Origin: Streptomyces sp. AC555_RSS877
Lineage (GTDB): Bacteria; Actinomycetota; Actinomycetes; Streptomycetales; Streptomycetaceae
DNA: 64,000 nucleotides
Reading direction: 5' to 3'
NCBI RefSeq assembly: GCF_019049245.1
Contig: NZ_JAGMUK010000060.1
Location: 75,829-139,828 of the forward strand
Shown: positions 32,072 to 44,200 of the stretch, in pieces
How the letters are laid out: every line of letters starts with the position of its first letter
Numbering within the stretch: position 1 is the first letter of the stretch
Made by a program: the position numbers and the translations under genes
Notes under the pieces: model-generated
What the model was told of the DNA's origin: nothing
Database searches by the model: none
Seen by the model: only the letters and a program-made list of their open reading frames with translations

Positions 32072-32629
32072 TCACACAACTTCCATCAAGGCTAGCAGCT
32101 CGCGCGCTACATCCTCGACGGAGGTGTTGACCAGGGTCACGTCGAACTCCGGCTCGGCCGCCAGTTCGATCTTCGCCGCCTCCAGGCGGCGCTCGATCAC
32201 CTCGGGCGGCTCGGTGCCTCGACCGGTGAGTCTGCGCACCAGCTCCTCCCAGGAGGGCGGGGCCAGGAACACCAGCTGGGCGTCCTTCATGGACTCGCGG
32301 ACCTGCCGGGCACCCTGGAGGTCGATCTCCAGGAGCACAGGCTCACCCGCCTCCAGGCGCTCCAGCACGGCCGCACGCGGCGTGCCGTAGCGGTTGCCGG
32401 CGAACTCGGCCCACTCCAGCAGCTCACCGTTGGCGATCAGCTTGTCCATCTCCTCGTCGGTGACGAAGAAGTACTGGACTCCGTGCTTCTCGCCAGGACG
32501 AGGCTTGCGGGTCGTCGCCGACACCGAGAGCCAGACCTCGGGGTGTTCCTTGCGCATATGAGCGACGACCGTGCTCTTGCCGACCCCGGAGGGGCCGGAG
32601 AGCACGGTCAGCCGCGGACGTTCACTCAT
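32072..32629 (-). CDS. gmk: Guanylate kinase
   Basis: Phosphorylates GMP to GDP. 185 residues from ATG 32629. P-loop SGPSGVGKSTVV, GMP-binding segment SVSATTRKPRPGEKHGVQYFF and lid region RRLTGRGTEPPEVIERRL. The frame upstream overlaps sIHF and is not coding here. Lies 61 bases downstream of sIHF, in the same run. Confidence 0.96.
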   Translation of the reverse strand: MSERPRLTVLSGPSGVGKSTVVAHMRKEHPEVWLSVSATTRKPRPGEKHGVQYFFVTDEEMDKLIANGELLEWAEFAGNRYGTPRAAVLERLEAGEPVLLEIDLQGARQVRESMKDAQLVFLAPPSWEELVRRLTGRGTEPPEVIERRLEAAKIELAAEPEFDVTLVNTSVEDVARELLALMEVV

Positions 32630-32690
32630 GCAGCGATTATTCCAGCAATCCCGGAGTGCCCGGGACTCCCTTCCCGGAGTGACCCGGGGT

Positions 32691-33014
32691 TCAGGAGCCG
32701 GTGCTGCCGAACTCACGCTCCAGGGAGGCGATCTGGTTGGAACCGAGGCCGCGCACACGGCGGCTTTCGGAGATGCCGAGTCGCTCCATGATCTGCTTGG
32801 CGCGGACCTTGCCCACGCCTGGCAGGGACTCGAGCAGCGCGGAGACCTTCATCTTGCCGATGACGTCGTTCTCCTGGCCCTGCTTGATGACCTCGTGCAG
32901 GGAGGCGCCGGAGTGCTTGAGTCGATTCTTGACCTCGGCCCGCTCCCGGCGAGCCGCGGCGGCCTTTTCGAGCGCGGCTGCGCGCTGTTCAGGGGTAAGG
33001 GGCGGAAGAGCCAC
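32691..33014 (-). CDS. Actinobacterial integration host factor (sIHF)
   Basis: A nucleoid-associated DNA-binding protein needed for normal sporulation and secondary metabolism in Streptomyces. 107 residues from GTG 33014 (GAGGTGA upstream), equal to the known length. Long N-terminal helix LTPEQRAAALEKAAAARRERAEVKNRLK, then a helix-two-turns-helix region with SALLESLPGVGKVRAKQIMERLGISESRRVRGLG. It is unrelated to E. coli IHF. First gene of the run to gmk, rpoZ and coaBC. Confidence 0.95.
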   Translation of the reverse strand: MALPPLTPEQRAAALEKAAAARRERAEVKNRLKHSGASLHEVIKQGQENDVIGKMKVSALLESLPGVGKVRAKQIMERLGISESRRVRGLGSNQIASLEREFGSTGS

Positions 33015-33290
33015 GCCTACGTCACCTCGGATGTCGAACTGTCGGATACGGACCGGTGAGGAACCTAGTCGCCCCACACCTGGGGAGCTACGAGCAACAC
33101 GCTTGCCCGTTCGCTCTCGTCGGAGACTAGCGGCCAAGTGCGCCAGAGTCAGCGAGAACAGCGGAAAAGTCCTGGTCAGCCTCCGCCAGGCCGGACATTT
33201 CAGACATACTGCCCAGGATTTGAGGATGTATTCAGACTCAAGTCGGCTCCGGACCACTCATCGGAGGACTCGAGCACCGAGGCGAAGGCC

Positions 33291-34130
33291 TCAGGCGGCC
33301 GCCACCGCGGCCCGGATCTCCTCCGCGAAGCGGTCCGCGGCGTCACGCAGTGCGACGACGTCGGGACCGTGGCGCAACACACCCCGGCTGACGTTCGGCA
33401 CGACGTTGCGCACGGCCGCGCCGAAAACGCCCGGAAGATCGGCCGGAGTGGCCCCCTGGGCGCCGATCCCGGGCGCCAGGAGCGGCCCGTTGATGTCCAG
33501 GTCGTACGACGACAGGTCGCCCAGCGTGGCGCCCACGACGGCCCCGAAGGACCCCAGGGGCCCCTCTCCCGCGTTCTCGGCGGCCAGGTGGGCCAGCATC
33601 GTCGCTCCGACGTCGCGGCCGTCGGCGCGGACCGCGTGCTGGACTTCGCCGCCCTCCGGGTTCGAGGTCAGGGCGAGCACGAACAGGCCCGTGCCGGTCT
33701 CCCGTGCCAGCTCGACGGCCGGCCCGAGCGAGCCGTAGCCGAGGTACGGCGAGACGGTCAGCGCGTCGGAGAAGAGCGGCGCGTCCTTGTGCAGGAAGGA
33801 CTCGGCGTACGCGGCCATGGTCGAGCCGATGTCGCCGCGCTTGGCGTCCATCACGACCAGCGCGCCTGCCGCTCGCGCCTCGGCGACCGTCTTCTCCAGG
33901 ACGGCGACGCCTCGCGAGCCGAAGCGCTCGAAGAAGGCGCTCTGCGGCTTGAGGACGGCGACCCGGTCGGCCATCGCCTCGACGACCGTGCGGCTGAATC
34001 GCTCCAGGCCGGCCACGTCGTCGTTCAGGCCCCACTCGGTGAGCAGGGCGGCGTGCGGGTCGATGCCGACGCACAGCGGGCCGCGCTCGTCCATGGCGCG
34101 GCGCAGCCGGGCGCCGAAGGGCTCGGTCAT
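33291..34130 (-). CDS. pyrF: Orotidine-5'-phosphate decarboxylase (type 2)
   Basis: Converts OMP to UMP, the last de novo pyrimidine step. 279 residues. The type 2 signature LVVMDAKRGDIGSTMAAYAES carries the catalytic Lys-Asp network; LCVGIDPH and LAPGIGAQG are further family blocks. Its ATG overlaps the pyrD stop by 4 bases (34127-34130), indicating translational coupling. Confidence 0.96.
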   Translation of the reverse strand: MTEPFGARLRRAMDERGPLCVGIDPHAALLTEWGLNDDVAGLERFSRTVVEAMADRVAVLKPQSAFFERFGSRGVAVLEKTVAEARAAGALVVMDAKRGDIGSTMAAYAESFLHKDAPLFSDALTVSPYLGYGSLGPAVELARETGTGLFVLALTSNPEGGEVQHAVRADGRDVGATMLAHLAAENAGEGPLGSFGAVVGATLGDLSSYDLDINGPLLAPGIGAQGATPADLPGVFGAAVRNVVPNVSRGVLRHGPDVVALRDAADRFAEEIRAAVAAA

Positions 34131-35233
34131 GCCGTCTTCCTCACGTCGGCGCCGACCGCGTCGGCGAGGGTCGCGTAGGGGCTCGTGCGCAGACGCGCGG
34201 CGAGTCCCTTGTGGATGGCGCGGCCCCAGAAGGGGCCCTCATAGATGAAGGCGCTGTACCCCTGGACGAGCGTGGCGCCCGCAAGGATGCGCTGCCAGGC
34301 GTCCTCGGCGTTCTCGATGCCGCCGACGCCCACCAGGGTGATCCGGTCGCCCACGCGCGCGTAGAGGCGGCGCAGCACCTCCAGGGAGCGCGCCTTCAGA
34401 GGCGCTCCGGACAGCCCGCCGGTCTCCTTCACCAGGCCGGGCTCGGACGTCAGGCCGAGGCCCTCGCGCGCGATGGTGGTGTTGGTGGCGATGATCCCGT
34501 CCAGGCCGAGCTCGACGGCCAGGTCGGCGACCGCGTCGACGTCCGCGTCGGCGAGGTCCGGCGCGATCTTCACCAGGAGCGGGACGCGGCGCGAGGTGAC
34601 CGCGCGGTCGGCGGCCTCGCGGACGGCGCTCAGAAGGGGCCTCAGCGCCTCGGTGGCCTGGAGGTTGCGCAGCCCCGGGGTGTTCGGCGACGACACGTTC
34701 ACGACCAGGTAGTCGGCGTACGGGGCCAGCCGCTCGGCCGACTTCACGTAGTCGCCGACGGCCTCCTCCTCCGGGACGACCTTGGTCTTGCCGATGTTGA
34801 CGCCGACGACGGTCCTGAAGACGGGCGTACGGGAGGCCAGGCGGGCGGCGACGGTCAGCGAGCCGTCGTTGTTGAAGCCCATGCGGTTGATCAGCGCGCG
34901 GTCCTTCACGAGCCGGAACAGCCGCTGCTTGGGGTTGCCGGGCTGCGCCTCCCCCGTGACCGTGCCGATCTCGACGTGGTCGAAGCCGAGCATCGACATG
35001 CCGTCGATGGCGACGGCGTTCTTGTCGAAGCCGGCGGCGAGCCCGAAGGGGCCGTGCATCCGCAGCCCGAAGGCCTCCGTGCGCAGCTCCTTGTGGCGGG
35101 GCGCGAGGGCGGCGGCGGCGAACGTCCGCAGGACGGGGATCCGGACGGCGAGCCGGATCCAGCGGAAGGCCAGGTAGTGAGCTTTCTCGGGGTCCATCCG
35201 GGTGAAAACCAGACGGAAGAAGAGCTTGTACAT
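34127..35233 (-). CDS. pyrD: Dihydroorotate dehydrogenase (quinone), class 2
   Basis: Oxidises dihydroorotate to orotate with FMN, passing electrons to the membrane quinone pool. 368 residues. The N-terminal membrane-associating helices (MYKLFFRLVFTRMDPEKAHYLAFRWIRLAVR) and the Ser nucleophile in VVNVSSPNTPGLRNLQ mark class 2. GFDKNAVAIDGM and VGVGGIENAEDAW are FMN-site blocks. Separated from carB by 63 bases containing a strong hairpin. Confidence 0.96.
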   Translation of the reverse strand: MYKLFFRLVFTRMDPEKAHYLAFRWIRLAVRIPVLRTFAAAALAPRHKELRTEAFGLRMHGPFGLAAGFDKNAVAIDGMSMLGFDHVEIGTVTGEAQPGNPKQRLFRLVKDRALINRMGFNNDGSLTVAARLASRTPVFRTVVGVNIGKTKVVPEEEAVGDYVKSAERLAPYADYLVVNVSSPNTPGLRNLQATEALRPLLSAVREAADRAVTSRRVPLLVKIAPDLADADVDAVADLAVELGLDGIIATNTTIAREGLGLTSEPGLVKETGGLSGAPLKARSLEVLRRLYARVGDRITLVGVGGIENAEDAWQRILAGATLVQGYSAFIYEGPFWGRAIHKGLAARLRTSPYATLADAVGADVRKTA

Positions 35234-35261
35234 CGCGAGAGTCCTCTGGGGTCCTCATGAA

Positions 35262-35289
35262 GAGGGGGACACCTTCCGGTGTCCCCCTC
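35262..35289. terminator. Perfect 12-bp hairpin between carB and pyrD
   Basis: GAGGGGGACACC pairs with GGTGTCCCCCTC across TTCC. It sits directly after the carB stop at 35297 and before pyrD. It could end carB transcription, attenuate it, or protect the 3' end of a processed message. No U tract follows on the minus strand. Confidence 0.7.
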
Positions 35290-35296
35290 AGGGCTG

Positions 35297-38597
<3,301 letters not shown>

Positions 38598-38605
<8 letters not shown>

Positions 38606-39752
38606 GCTGGCCCTCCATCAGGGATACGAAGCGGTCGAACAGGTAGGCGGCGTCGTGCGGGCCGGCTGCCGCTTCGGGGTGGTACTGGACGCTGAAGGCG
38701 GGGCGGTCGAGGAGTTGCAGCCCCTCCACCACGTTGTCGTTGAGGCACACGTGGGACACCTCGGCACGGCCGAACGGGGTGTCGGAGACCTTGTCGAGCG
38801 GGGCGTCGACGGCGAAGCCGTGGTTGTGCGCGGTGACCTCGACCTTGCCGGTGGAACGGTCCTGCACCGGCTGGTTGATGCCGCGGTGGCCGTACTTCAG
38901 CTTGTACGTGCCGAAGCCCAGCGCGCGGCCCAGGATCTGGTTGCCGAAGCAGATGCCGAAGAGCGGGGTCCCGCGCTCCAGCACCGCCTGCATCAGCGCG
39001 ACCGGGTGGTCGGCGGTGGCGGGGTCGCCGGGCCCGTTGGAGAAGAACACGCCGTCCGGGCCGGCCGCGTACACCTCCTCGACCGACGCCGTCGCCGGCA
39101 GCACGTGCACCTCTATGCCGCGCTCGGCCATGCGGCGCGGCGTCATGCCCTTGATGCCGAGGTCGACCGCGGCGACGGTGAACTTCTTCTCGCCGATCGC
39201 CGGGACGACGTACGTCTCCTTGGTGGCGACCTCCGCGGAGAGGTCCGCGCCCTTCATCTCGGGGGCCTGGCGCACCTCGGTGAGCATGGTGTCCTCGTCG
39301 GGCAGCGCGTGGCCGGAGAAGATGCCGACGCGCATGGCGCCGCGCTCGCGCAGGTGGCGGGTCAGCGCGCGGGTGTCGATGCCCGAGATCCCGACGACAC
39401 CCTGCTGACGCAGCTCGTCGTCGAGCGAACGGCGGGAGCGCCAGTTGGACGGCACGCGCGCGGGGTCGCGCACGACGTATCCGGCGACCCAGATCTGCTT
39501 CGACTCGTGGTCTTCGTCGTTGACGCCGGTGTTGCCGACGTGCGGGGCGGTCATCACGACGACCTGGCGGTGGTACGACGGGTCGGTGAGCGTCTCCTGG
39601 TAGCCGGTCATCCCGGTGGAGAACACGGCCTCGCCGAAGGTCACCCCCACGGCCCCGTAGGCACGGCCGCGGAAGGTGCGGCCGTCCTCCAGGACGAGTA
39701 CGGCGGGAGGCGCCTTCGTGTCGGAAGCGATTCCCTTGGTGGAGGTCGTCAT
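38598..39752 (-). CDS. carA: Carbamoyl-phosphate synthase small (glutaminase) chain
   Basis: Releases ammonia from glutamine for CarB. 384 residues. The N-terminal CarA-specific domain contains FGEAVFSTGMTGYQETLTDPSY. The class I glutamine amidotransferase domain has FGICFGNQILGRALG (catalytic Cys) and VQYHPEAAAGPHD (His-Glu). FGNQ in place of FGHQ is, as I recall, normal in actinobacteria. ATGA overlaps with the upstream membrane-protein gene. Confidence 0.97.
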
Positions 39753-40318
39753 CGTTCGGCGCCTTCCCTGGTGGTTGTTTTGATCATGGAGTTAATGACG
39801 TCGACCCACTCGTTGTGCTCGGCCGCGCGCTCGGAGCGGAACCCGGAGTCGAGCAGCCTCTCGCCGTGCGCCCAGGTCACCACGAGCAGTCCGCCCTCGG
39901 TCAGCACCTTGCCGGCGATGCCCTTGTCGAGCCGGGCCTCGCGCAGCGCCTCGAGAGGGACGAAGAAGTCCGTCGCTCCCGGACGTACGACGTCCAGTCC
40001 CGCGTCCGTCAGCGTGAGCTCGACGCGGCTGCGGGTGCCCAGGCCGTGCGCCACGATGCGGTCGAGCCAGTGACCGGCGGTGGTGGAGCCGTGGTAGCGG
40101 CCGCTCATCGTCAGTCTCGCCGCACCGGGCTCCTGCGGCGCGGTGGGCAGCTCGGGCAGGTCGCCCTGGAGGGTGCCGCGCCACTTCCAGCCCTCGCGCA
40201 TCAGCCAGTAGACGAGCGCGACGAACAGGGCGAGGCCGACCAGCCAGCCGATGCGGGCGGCCCAGTCGGTGACCTCAGCCGATTCCTTCTCGGCGGCCAG
40301 CAGAATTACAGGTGTCAC
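39749..40318 (-). CDS. Single-pass membrane protein with PH-like domain, within the pyr operon
   Basis: 189 residues. One hydrophobic helix near the N-terminus (ARIGWLVGLALFVALVYWLM, about 21-40) is followed by a cytoplasmic domain (RYHGSTTAGHWLDRIVAHGLGTRSRVELTLTDAGLDVVRPGATDFFVPLEALREARL...) with the beta-strand pattern of bacterial PH-like domains. Function unknown. The gene overlaps pyrC by 4 bases at its start (GTGA) and carA by 4 at its end (ATGA), so it is translated as part of the pyrimidine operon. The position is, as I recall, conserved in Streptomyces. Confidence 0.85.
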   Translation of the reverse strand: MTPVILLAAEKESAEVTDWAARIGWLVGLALFVALVYWLMREGWKWRGTLQGDLPELPTAPQEPGAARLTMSGRYHGSTTAGHWLDRIVAHGLGTRSRVELTLTDAGLDVVRPGATDFFVPLEALREARLDKGIAGKVLTEGGLLVVTWAHGERLLDSGFRSERAAEHNEWVDVINSMIKTTTREGAER

Positions 40319-41601
40319 GTGAGCTTCCCGTCGACGAGCGTGGCCTTGCCCCGGAGCCAGGTGTGCGTGACACGGCCCGGCAGCTCGCGCCCCTCGTAGG
40401 GCGTGTTGCGGCTGCGCGAGGCGAAGCCCGCGGGGTCCACGGATCCACGGTATTCCGTGTCGACGAGAGCGAGGTTGGCGGGCTCACCTGCCGAGACGGG
40501 ACGGCCGTGGCCCTTGGCCTGCCCGATCCGGGCCGGCGCGAAGGACATACGGTCGGCGACCTGCGCCCAGTCGAGCAGTCCGGTGTCCACCATCGTCTCC
40601 TGGACCACCGACAGCGCGGTCTCCAGACCGACCATGCCCATGGCGGCCGCGGCCCACTCGCAGTCCTTGTCCTCGTGCGGGTGCGGGGCGTGGTCGGTGG
40701 CCACGATGTCGATCGTGCCGTCGGCGAGCGCCTCGCGCAGCGCGAACACGTCGCGCTCGGTGCGCAGCGGCGGGTTGACCTTGAAGACCGGGTTGTACGT
40801 CCGTACCAGCTCGTCCGTGAGCAGGAGGTGGTGCGGGGTGACCTCGGCGGTGACGTCGATGCCGCGGGACTTGGCCCAGCGCACGATCTCCACCGAGCCC
40901 GCGGTCGACAGGTGGCAGATGTGGACGCGGGAACCGACGTGCTCGGCGAGCAGCACATCCCGGGCGATGATCGATTCCTCTGCCACCGCCGGCCAGCCCC
41001 CGAGCCCCAGCTCGGCCGAGACGACGCCCTCGTTCATCTGGGCGCCCTCGGTCAGCCGCGGCTCCTGCGCGTGCTGGGCGACGACCCCGCCGAACGCCTT
41101 CACGTACTCCAGCGCCCGGCGCATCATCACGGCGTCGTCGACGCACTTGCCGTCATCGGAGAAGACGGTGACACCGGCGGCCGACTCGTGCATGGCGCCC
41201 AGCTCGGCGAGCTTCTTGCCCTCCAGGCCGACGGTGACGGCACCGATGGGCTGGACGTCGCAGTAGCCGTGCTGCTGTCCCAGCCGGTAGACCTGCTCGA
41301 CCACTCCGGCCGTGTCGGCGACCGGGAAGGTGTTGGCCATGGCGAACACGGCGGTGAAGCCGCCGGAGGCGGCCGCGCGCGTGCCGGTCAGCACGGTCTC
41401 GGAGTCCTCGCGGCCCGGCTCGCGCAGATGGGTGTGCAGGTCCACGAGTCCCGGCAGGAGCACCTTGCCGCCGGCGTCGACGACCTCCGCGCCCTCGGCC
41501 GACAGACCGACGCCCACCTCGGCGATGGTCGCGCCGTTGATCAGCACGTCCTGCGGCTCGCCGCCGAGCACCTTCGCACCACGGATCAGGATCTTGCTCA
41601 T
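40315..41601 (-). CDS. pyrC: Dihydroorotase
   Basis: Cyclises carbamoyl aspartate to dihydroorotate. 428 residues, the class I type of gram-positive bacteria. LPGLVDLHTHLREPGREDSETV carries the metal-binding HxH; later HAQEPRL, HICHLSTAGSVEIV and ATDHAPHPHEDKD supply the remaining ligands and the catalytic Asp. Five bases downstream of pyrB. Confidence 0.96.
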   Translation of the reverse strand: MSKILIRGAKVLGGEPQDVLINGATIAEVGVGLSAEGAEVVDAGGKVLLPGLVDLHTHLREPGREDSETVLTGTRAAASGGFTAVFAMANTFPVADTAGVVEQVYRLGQQHGYCDVQPIGAVTVGLEGKKLAELGAMHESAAGVTVFSDDGKCVDDAVMMRRALEYVKAFGGVVAQHAQEPRLTEGAQMNEGVVSAELGLGGWPAVAEESIIARDVLLAEHVGSRVHICHLSTAGSVEIVRWAKSRGIDVTAEVTPHHLLLTDELVRTYNPVFKVNPPLRTERDVFALREALADGTIDIVATDHAPHPHEDKDCEWAAAAMGMVGLETALSVVQETMVDTGLLDWAQVADRMSFAPARIGQAKGHGRPVSAGEPANLALVDTEYRGSVDPAGFASRSRNTPYEGRELPGRVTHTWLRGKATLVDGKLT

Positions 41602-41606
41602 CTGTC

Positions 41607-42584
41607 TTACTTCTCCTCGGTACGGGTGTGGCTGACGGCGGGCTCGTTGCCGCCCAGCAGCAGGTAGAGGACGGCCATCCGGATGGAGACCCCGTTCGCG
41701 ACCTGCTCGACGACGGTGCAGCGCTCGGAGTCGGCGACCTCGGCGGTGATCTCCATGCCGCGGACCATCGGACCGGGGTGCATCACGATGGCGTGCTCGG
41801 GCATCCGCGCCATGCGATCGCCGTCGAGGCCGTAGCGCCGCGCGTACTCGCGCTCGGTCGGGAAGAACGCGGCGTTCATCCGCTCCCGCTGGACGCGCAG
41901 CATCATCACCGCGTCGGACTTGGGGAGCGTGCTGTCCAGGTCGTACGAGATCTCGCAGGGCCAGGTCTCGACGCCGACCGGCACCAGGGTGGGCGGGGCG
42001 ACGAGGGTGACCTCGGCGCCGAGGGTGTGCAGCAGGTCGACGTTGGAGCGGGCGACCCGGCTGTGCAGGACGTCACCGACGATCGTGATCCGCTTGCCGT
42101 CGAGGTCCTGCCCGAGCCCGGCGTCCCGGCCGACGAGCCGGCGGCGCATGGTGAAGGCGTCCAGCAGCGCCTGGGTGGGGTGCTGGTGGGTGCCGTCACC
42201 GGCGTTGATGACGGCCGCGTCGATCCAGCCGGAGTTGGCCAGGCGGTACGGCGCTCCGGAGGCCCCGTGCCGGATGACGACGGCGTCCACGCCCATGGCT
42301 TCCAGGGTCTGGGCGGTGTCCTTCAGGGACTCGCCCTTGGACACGCTCGACCCCTTGGCGGAGAAGTTGATGACGTCCGCGGACAGGCGCTTCTCGGCGG
42401 CCTCGAAGGAGATCCGGGTCCGGGTGGAGTCCTCGAAGAAGAGGTTGACGACGGTACGGCCGCGCAGGGTCGGCAGTTTCTTGATCGGCCGGTCGGCGAC
42501 CCGGGCCATCTCCTCGGCGGTGTCGAGGATCAGGACGGCGTCGTCGCGGGTGAGGTCGGCGGCCGAGATGAGATGACGCTGCAT
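41607..42584 (-). CDS. pyrB: Aspartate carbamoyltransferase catalytic chain
   Basis: Joins carbamoyl phosphate and aspartate, the committed pyrimidine step. 325 residues. FFEDSTRTRISFE is the carbamoyl-phosphate motif, HQHPTQALLDAFT the second conserved loop, and MHPGPMVRGMEI the C-terminal block. No regulatory pyrI chain is present, as usual outside enterobacteria. Confidence 0.97.
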   Translation of the reverse strand: MQRHLISAADLTRDDAVLILDTAEEMARVADRPIKKLPTLRGRTVVNLFFEDSTRTRISFEAAEKRLSADVINFSAKGSSVSKGESLKDTAQTLEAMGVDAVVIRHGASGAPYRLANSGWIDAAVINAGDGTHQHPTQALLDAFTMRRRLVGRDAGLGQDLDGKRITIVGDVLHSRVARSNVDLLHTLGAEVTLVAPPTLVPVGVETWPCEISYDLDSTLPKSDAVMMLRVQRERMNAAFFPTEREYARRYGLDGDRMARMPEHAIVMHPGPMVRGMEITAEVADSERCTVVEQVANGVSIRMAVLYLLLGGNEPAVSHTRTEEK

Positions 42585-42665
42585 CTGTCAGGCTCCGTAA
42601 GGCAGTTCAGGAGAATGCGGGCATGCAAGCGCGCGGTCGCGCACTCAGGGGCGTACCGCTGGGCG

Positions 42666-43235
42666 CTACTGCTCGCCCGGGGCGGCCGGCTTCACCCCGA
42701 GCAGCACGGTGTCGCGACCGTCCTCCTCGGCGAGCTGGACCTTGACCGTCTCCCGCAGTGACGTGGGGAGGTTCTTGCCGACGTAGTCGGCGCGGATGGG
42801 CAGTTCGCGGTGGCCTCTGTCGACGAGGACCGCTAGCTGGACCGCGCGGGGGCGCCCGATGTCGTTCAGGGCGTCGAGGGCGGCTCGGATGGTGCGGCCG
42901 GAGAAGAGCACGTCGTCGACGAGGACGACCAGTCTGCCGTCGATGCCGTCACCGGGGATGTCGGTACGGGCCAGCGCACGCGGCGGGTGCATGCGCAGGT
43001 CGTCGCGGTACATGGTGATGTCGAGGGAGCCGACCGGGATCTTGCGGTCGGTGATCTCCTGGAGCTTGGCGGCGAGCCGCTGGGCGAGGAAGACGCCCCG
43101 CGTCGGGATGCCGAGGAGCACCACGTCGTCGGCGCCCTTGGCGCGCTCGACGATCTCGTGGGCGATGCGGGTCAGTACCCGCGCGATGTCAGGGCCTTCG
43201 AGAACCGGCCTTGCATCGGACGCTTGAGTGTCCAT
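42666..43235 (-). CDS. pyrR: Bifunctional pyrimidine operon regulator / uracil phosphoribosyltransferase
   Basis: An RNA-binding regulator with the phosphoribosyltransferase fold. 189 residues. The PRPP loop is VVLVDDVLFSGRTIRAAL; LGIPTRGVFLAQRLA and DITMYRDDL are family blocks. First gene of the pyr unit. Its RBS (GGAGAAGGAGG) is embedded in a hairpin resembling a PyrR-binding loop, so UMP-dependent repression of its own operon's translation is likely. Divergent from bldD. Confidence 0.95.
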   Translation of the reverse strand: MDTQASDARPVLEGPDIARVLTRIAHEIVERAKGADDVVLLGIPTRGVFLAQRLAAKLQEITDRKIPVGSLDITMYRDDLRMHPPRALARTDIPGDGIDGRLVVLVDDVLFSGRTIRAALDALNDIGRPRAVQLAVLVDRGHRELPIRADYVGKNLPTSLRETVKVQLAEEDGRDTVLLGVKPAAPGEQ

Positions 43236-43243
43236 AGAAAACG

Positions 43244-43275
43244 GACCTCCTTCTCCGCCTCACGGGACGGACCTT
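43244..43275 (-). promoter_or_regulatory. Putative PyrR-binding RNA loop overlapping the pyrR RBS
   Basis: On the minus strand the leader reads AGGTCCGTCCCGTGAGGCGG followed by AGAAGGAGGT. TCCCGTGAGG closed by CCG/CGG resembles the conserved TCCxGnGAGGC core of PyrR sites, here immediately before the Shine-Dalgarno sequence. In mycobacteria PyrR acts on translation through such a site. Identification is by eye. Confidence 0.6.
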
Positions 43276-43389
43276 AAAGGACGTCGGATTTGCGCCATCC
43301 ACGGTAGCAGGCCCGGACGGCGTCCCAGATCACCCCCCTGGCCCAACCGGTCACCGGTACCACGGAAGCGTCGGTGCGGACCATTCGGC

Positions 43390-43419
43390 TTGACGCGACA
43401 GAGTAACGCTGCGTAACCT
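43390..43419 (+). promoter_or_regulatory. bldD promoter with exact BldD box
   Basis: TTGACG (43390-43395) and TAACCT (43414-43419) are spaced by 18 bases. GTAACGCTGCGTAAC (43403-43417) overlaps the -10 and matches every fixed position of the BldD consensus nTnACnC(A/T)GnGTnAn. A second partial repeat (CTCACAGTGAG) follows. This fits the known autorepression of bldD. Confidence 0.85.
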
Positions 43420-43488
43420 CACAGTGAGTTACCAGCCGCGCGGCACGGAACAGACCCAGCCGCGTCGACACAGTGTCCGGGGAGCTAT

Positions 43489-43992
43489 ATGTCCAGCGAA
43501 TACGCCAAACAGCTCGGGGCCAAGCTCCGGGCCATCCGCACCCAGCAGGGCCTTTCCCTCCACGGTGTCGAGGAGAAGTCCCAGGGGCGTTGGAAGGCCG
43601 TCGTGGTCGGTTCGTACGAGCGTGGCGACCGCGCCGTGACCGTGCAGCGACTCGCCGAGCTGGCGGATTTCTACGGCGTTCCGGTGCAGGAGCTGCTGCC
43701 GGGCACCACTCCGGGCGGGGCCGCCGAGCCGCCGCCGAAGCTGGTCCTGGACCTGGAGCGGCTGGCCCACGTGCCGGCCGAGAAGGCGGGCCCCCTCCAG
43801 CGGTATGCCGCCACGATCCAGTCCCAGCGCGGTGACTACAACGGCAAGGTGCTCTCGATCCGTCAGGACGACCTGCGCACACTCGCCGTCATCTACGACC
43901 AGTCGCCCTCGGTCCTCACCGAGCAGCTCATCAGCTGGGGCGTCCTGGACGCCGACGCGCGGCGTGCGGTGGCCTCCCACGAGGACAGCTGA
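43489..43992 (+). CDS. bldD: Developmental master repressor BldD
   Basis: Represses sporulation genes during vegetative growth when dimerised by tetrameric cyclic-di-GMP. 167 residues, the known length. The N-terminal XRE-type HTH (LGAKLRAIRTQQGLSLHGVEEKSQGRWKAVVVGSYERG) is followed by the C-terminal effector domain with the c-di-GMP signature R114-G-D116 and R125-Q-D-D128 intact. GGGGAG precedes ATG 43489. A BldD box overlaps its promoter. Terminators lie beyond its stop. Confidence 0.98.
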   Translation: MSSEYAKQLGAKLRAIRTQQGLSLHGVEEKSQGRWKAVVVGSYERGDRAVTVQRLAELADFYGVPVQELLPGTTPGGAAEPPPKLVLDLERLAHVPAEKAGPLQRYAATIQSQRGDYNGKVLSIRQDDLRTLAVIYDQSPSVLTEQLISWGVLDADARRAVASHEDS

Positions 43993-44018
43993 GCCGCTTC
44001 TCATCTGAGCAGAAACGT

Positions 44019-44064
44019 GCCGCCGGGGTGGCCGGAACTTCATGGTTCCGGCCACCCCGGCGGC
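44019..44064 (+). terminator. 20-bp stem terminator after bldD
   Basis: GCCGCCGGGGTGGCCGGAAC pairs perfectly with its inverted copy around a TTCATG loop, 27 bases beyond the bldD stop, followed by TTTCTG. It probably serves bldD. Confidence 0.85.
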
Positions 44065-44128
44065 TTTCTGCGGGCCTGAAGGCCCTCAGAGGCACGGGAA
44101 CGCCATCAGCCTCACCAGGAACGCCAGA

Positions 44129-44156
44129 GGGCCCACAGCATCACTGCTGTGGGCCC
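44129..44156 (-). terminator. 12-bp stem terminator after nusB
   Basis: GGGCCCACAGCA pairs with TGCTGTGGGCCC over TCAC, 45 bases past the nusB stop at 44201. It probably ends the efp-nusB transcript. Confidence 0.75.
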
Positions 44157-44200
44157 CTCGGCAATGCGTACCTCTGGCGCCAGGTCGGTCCTGGGCTCGC

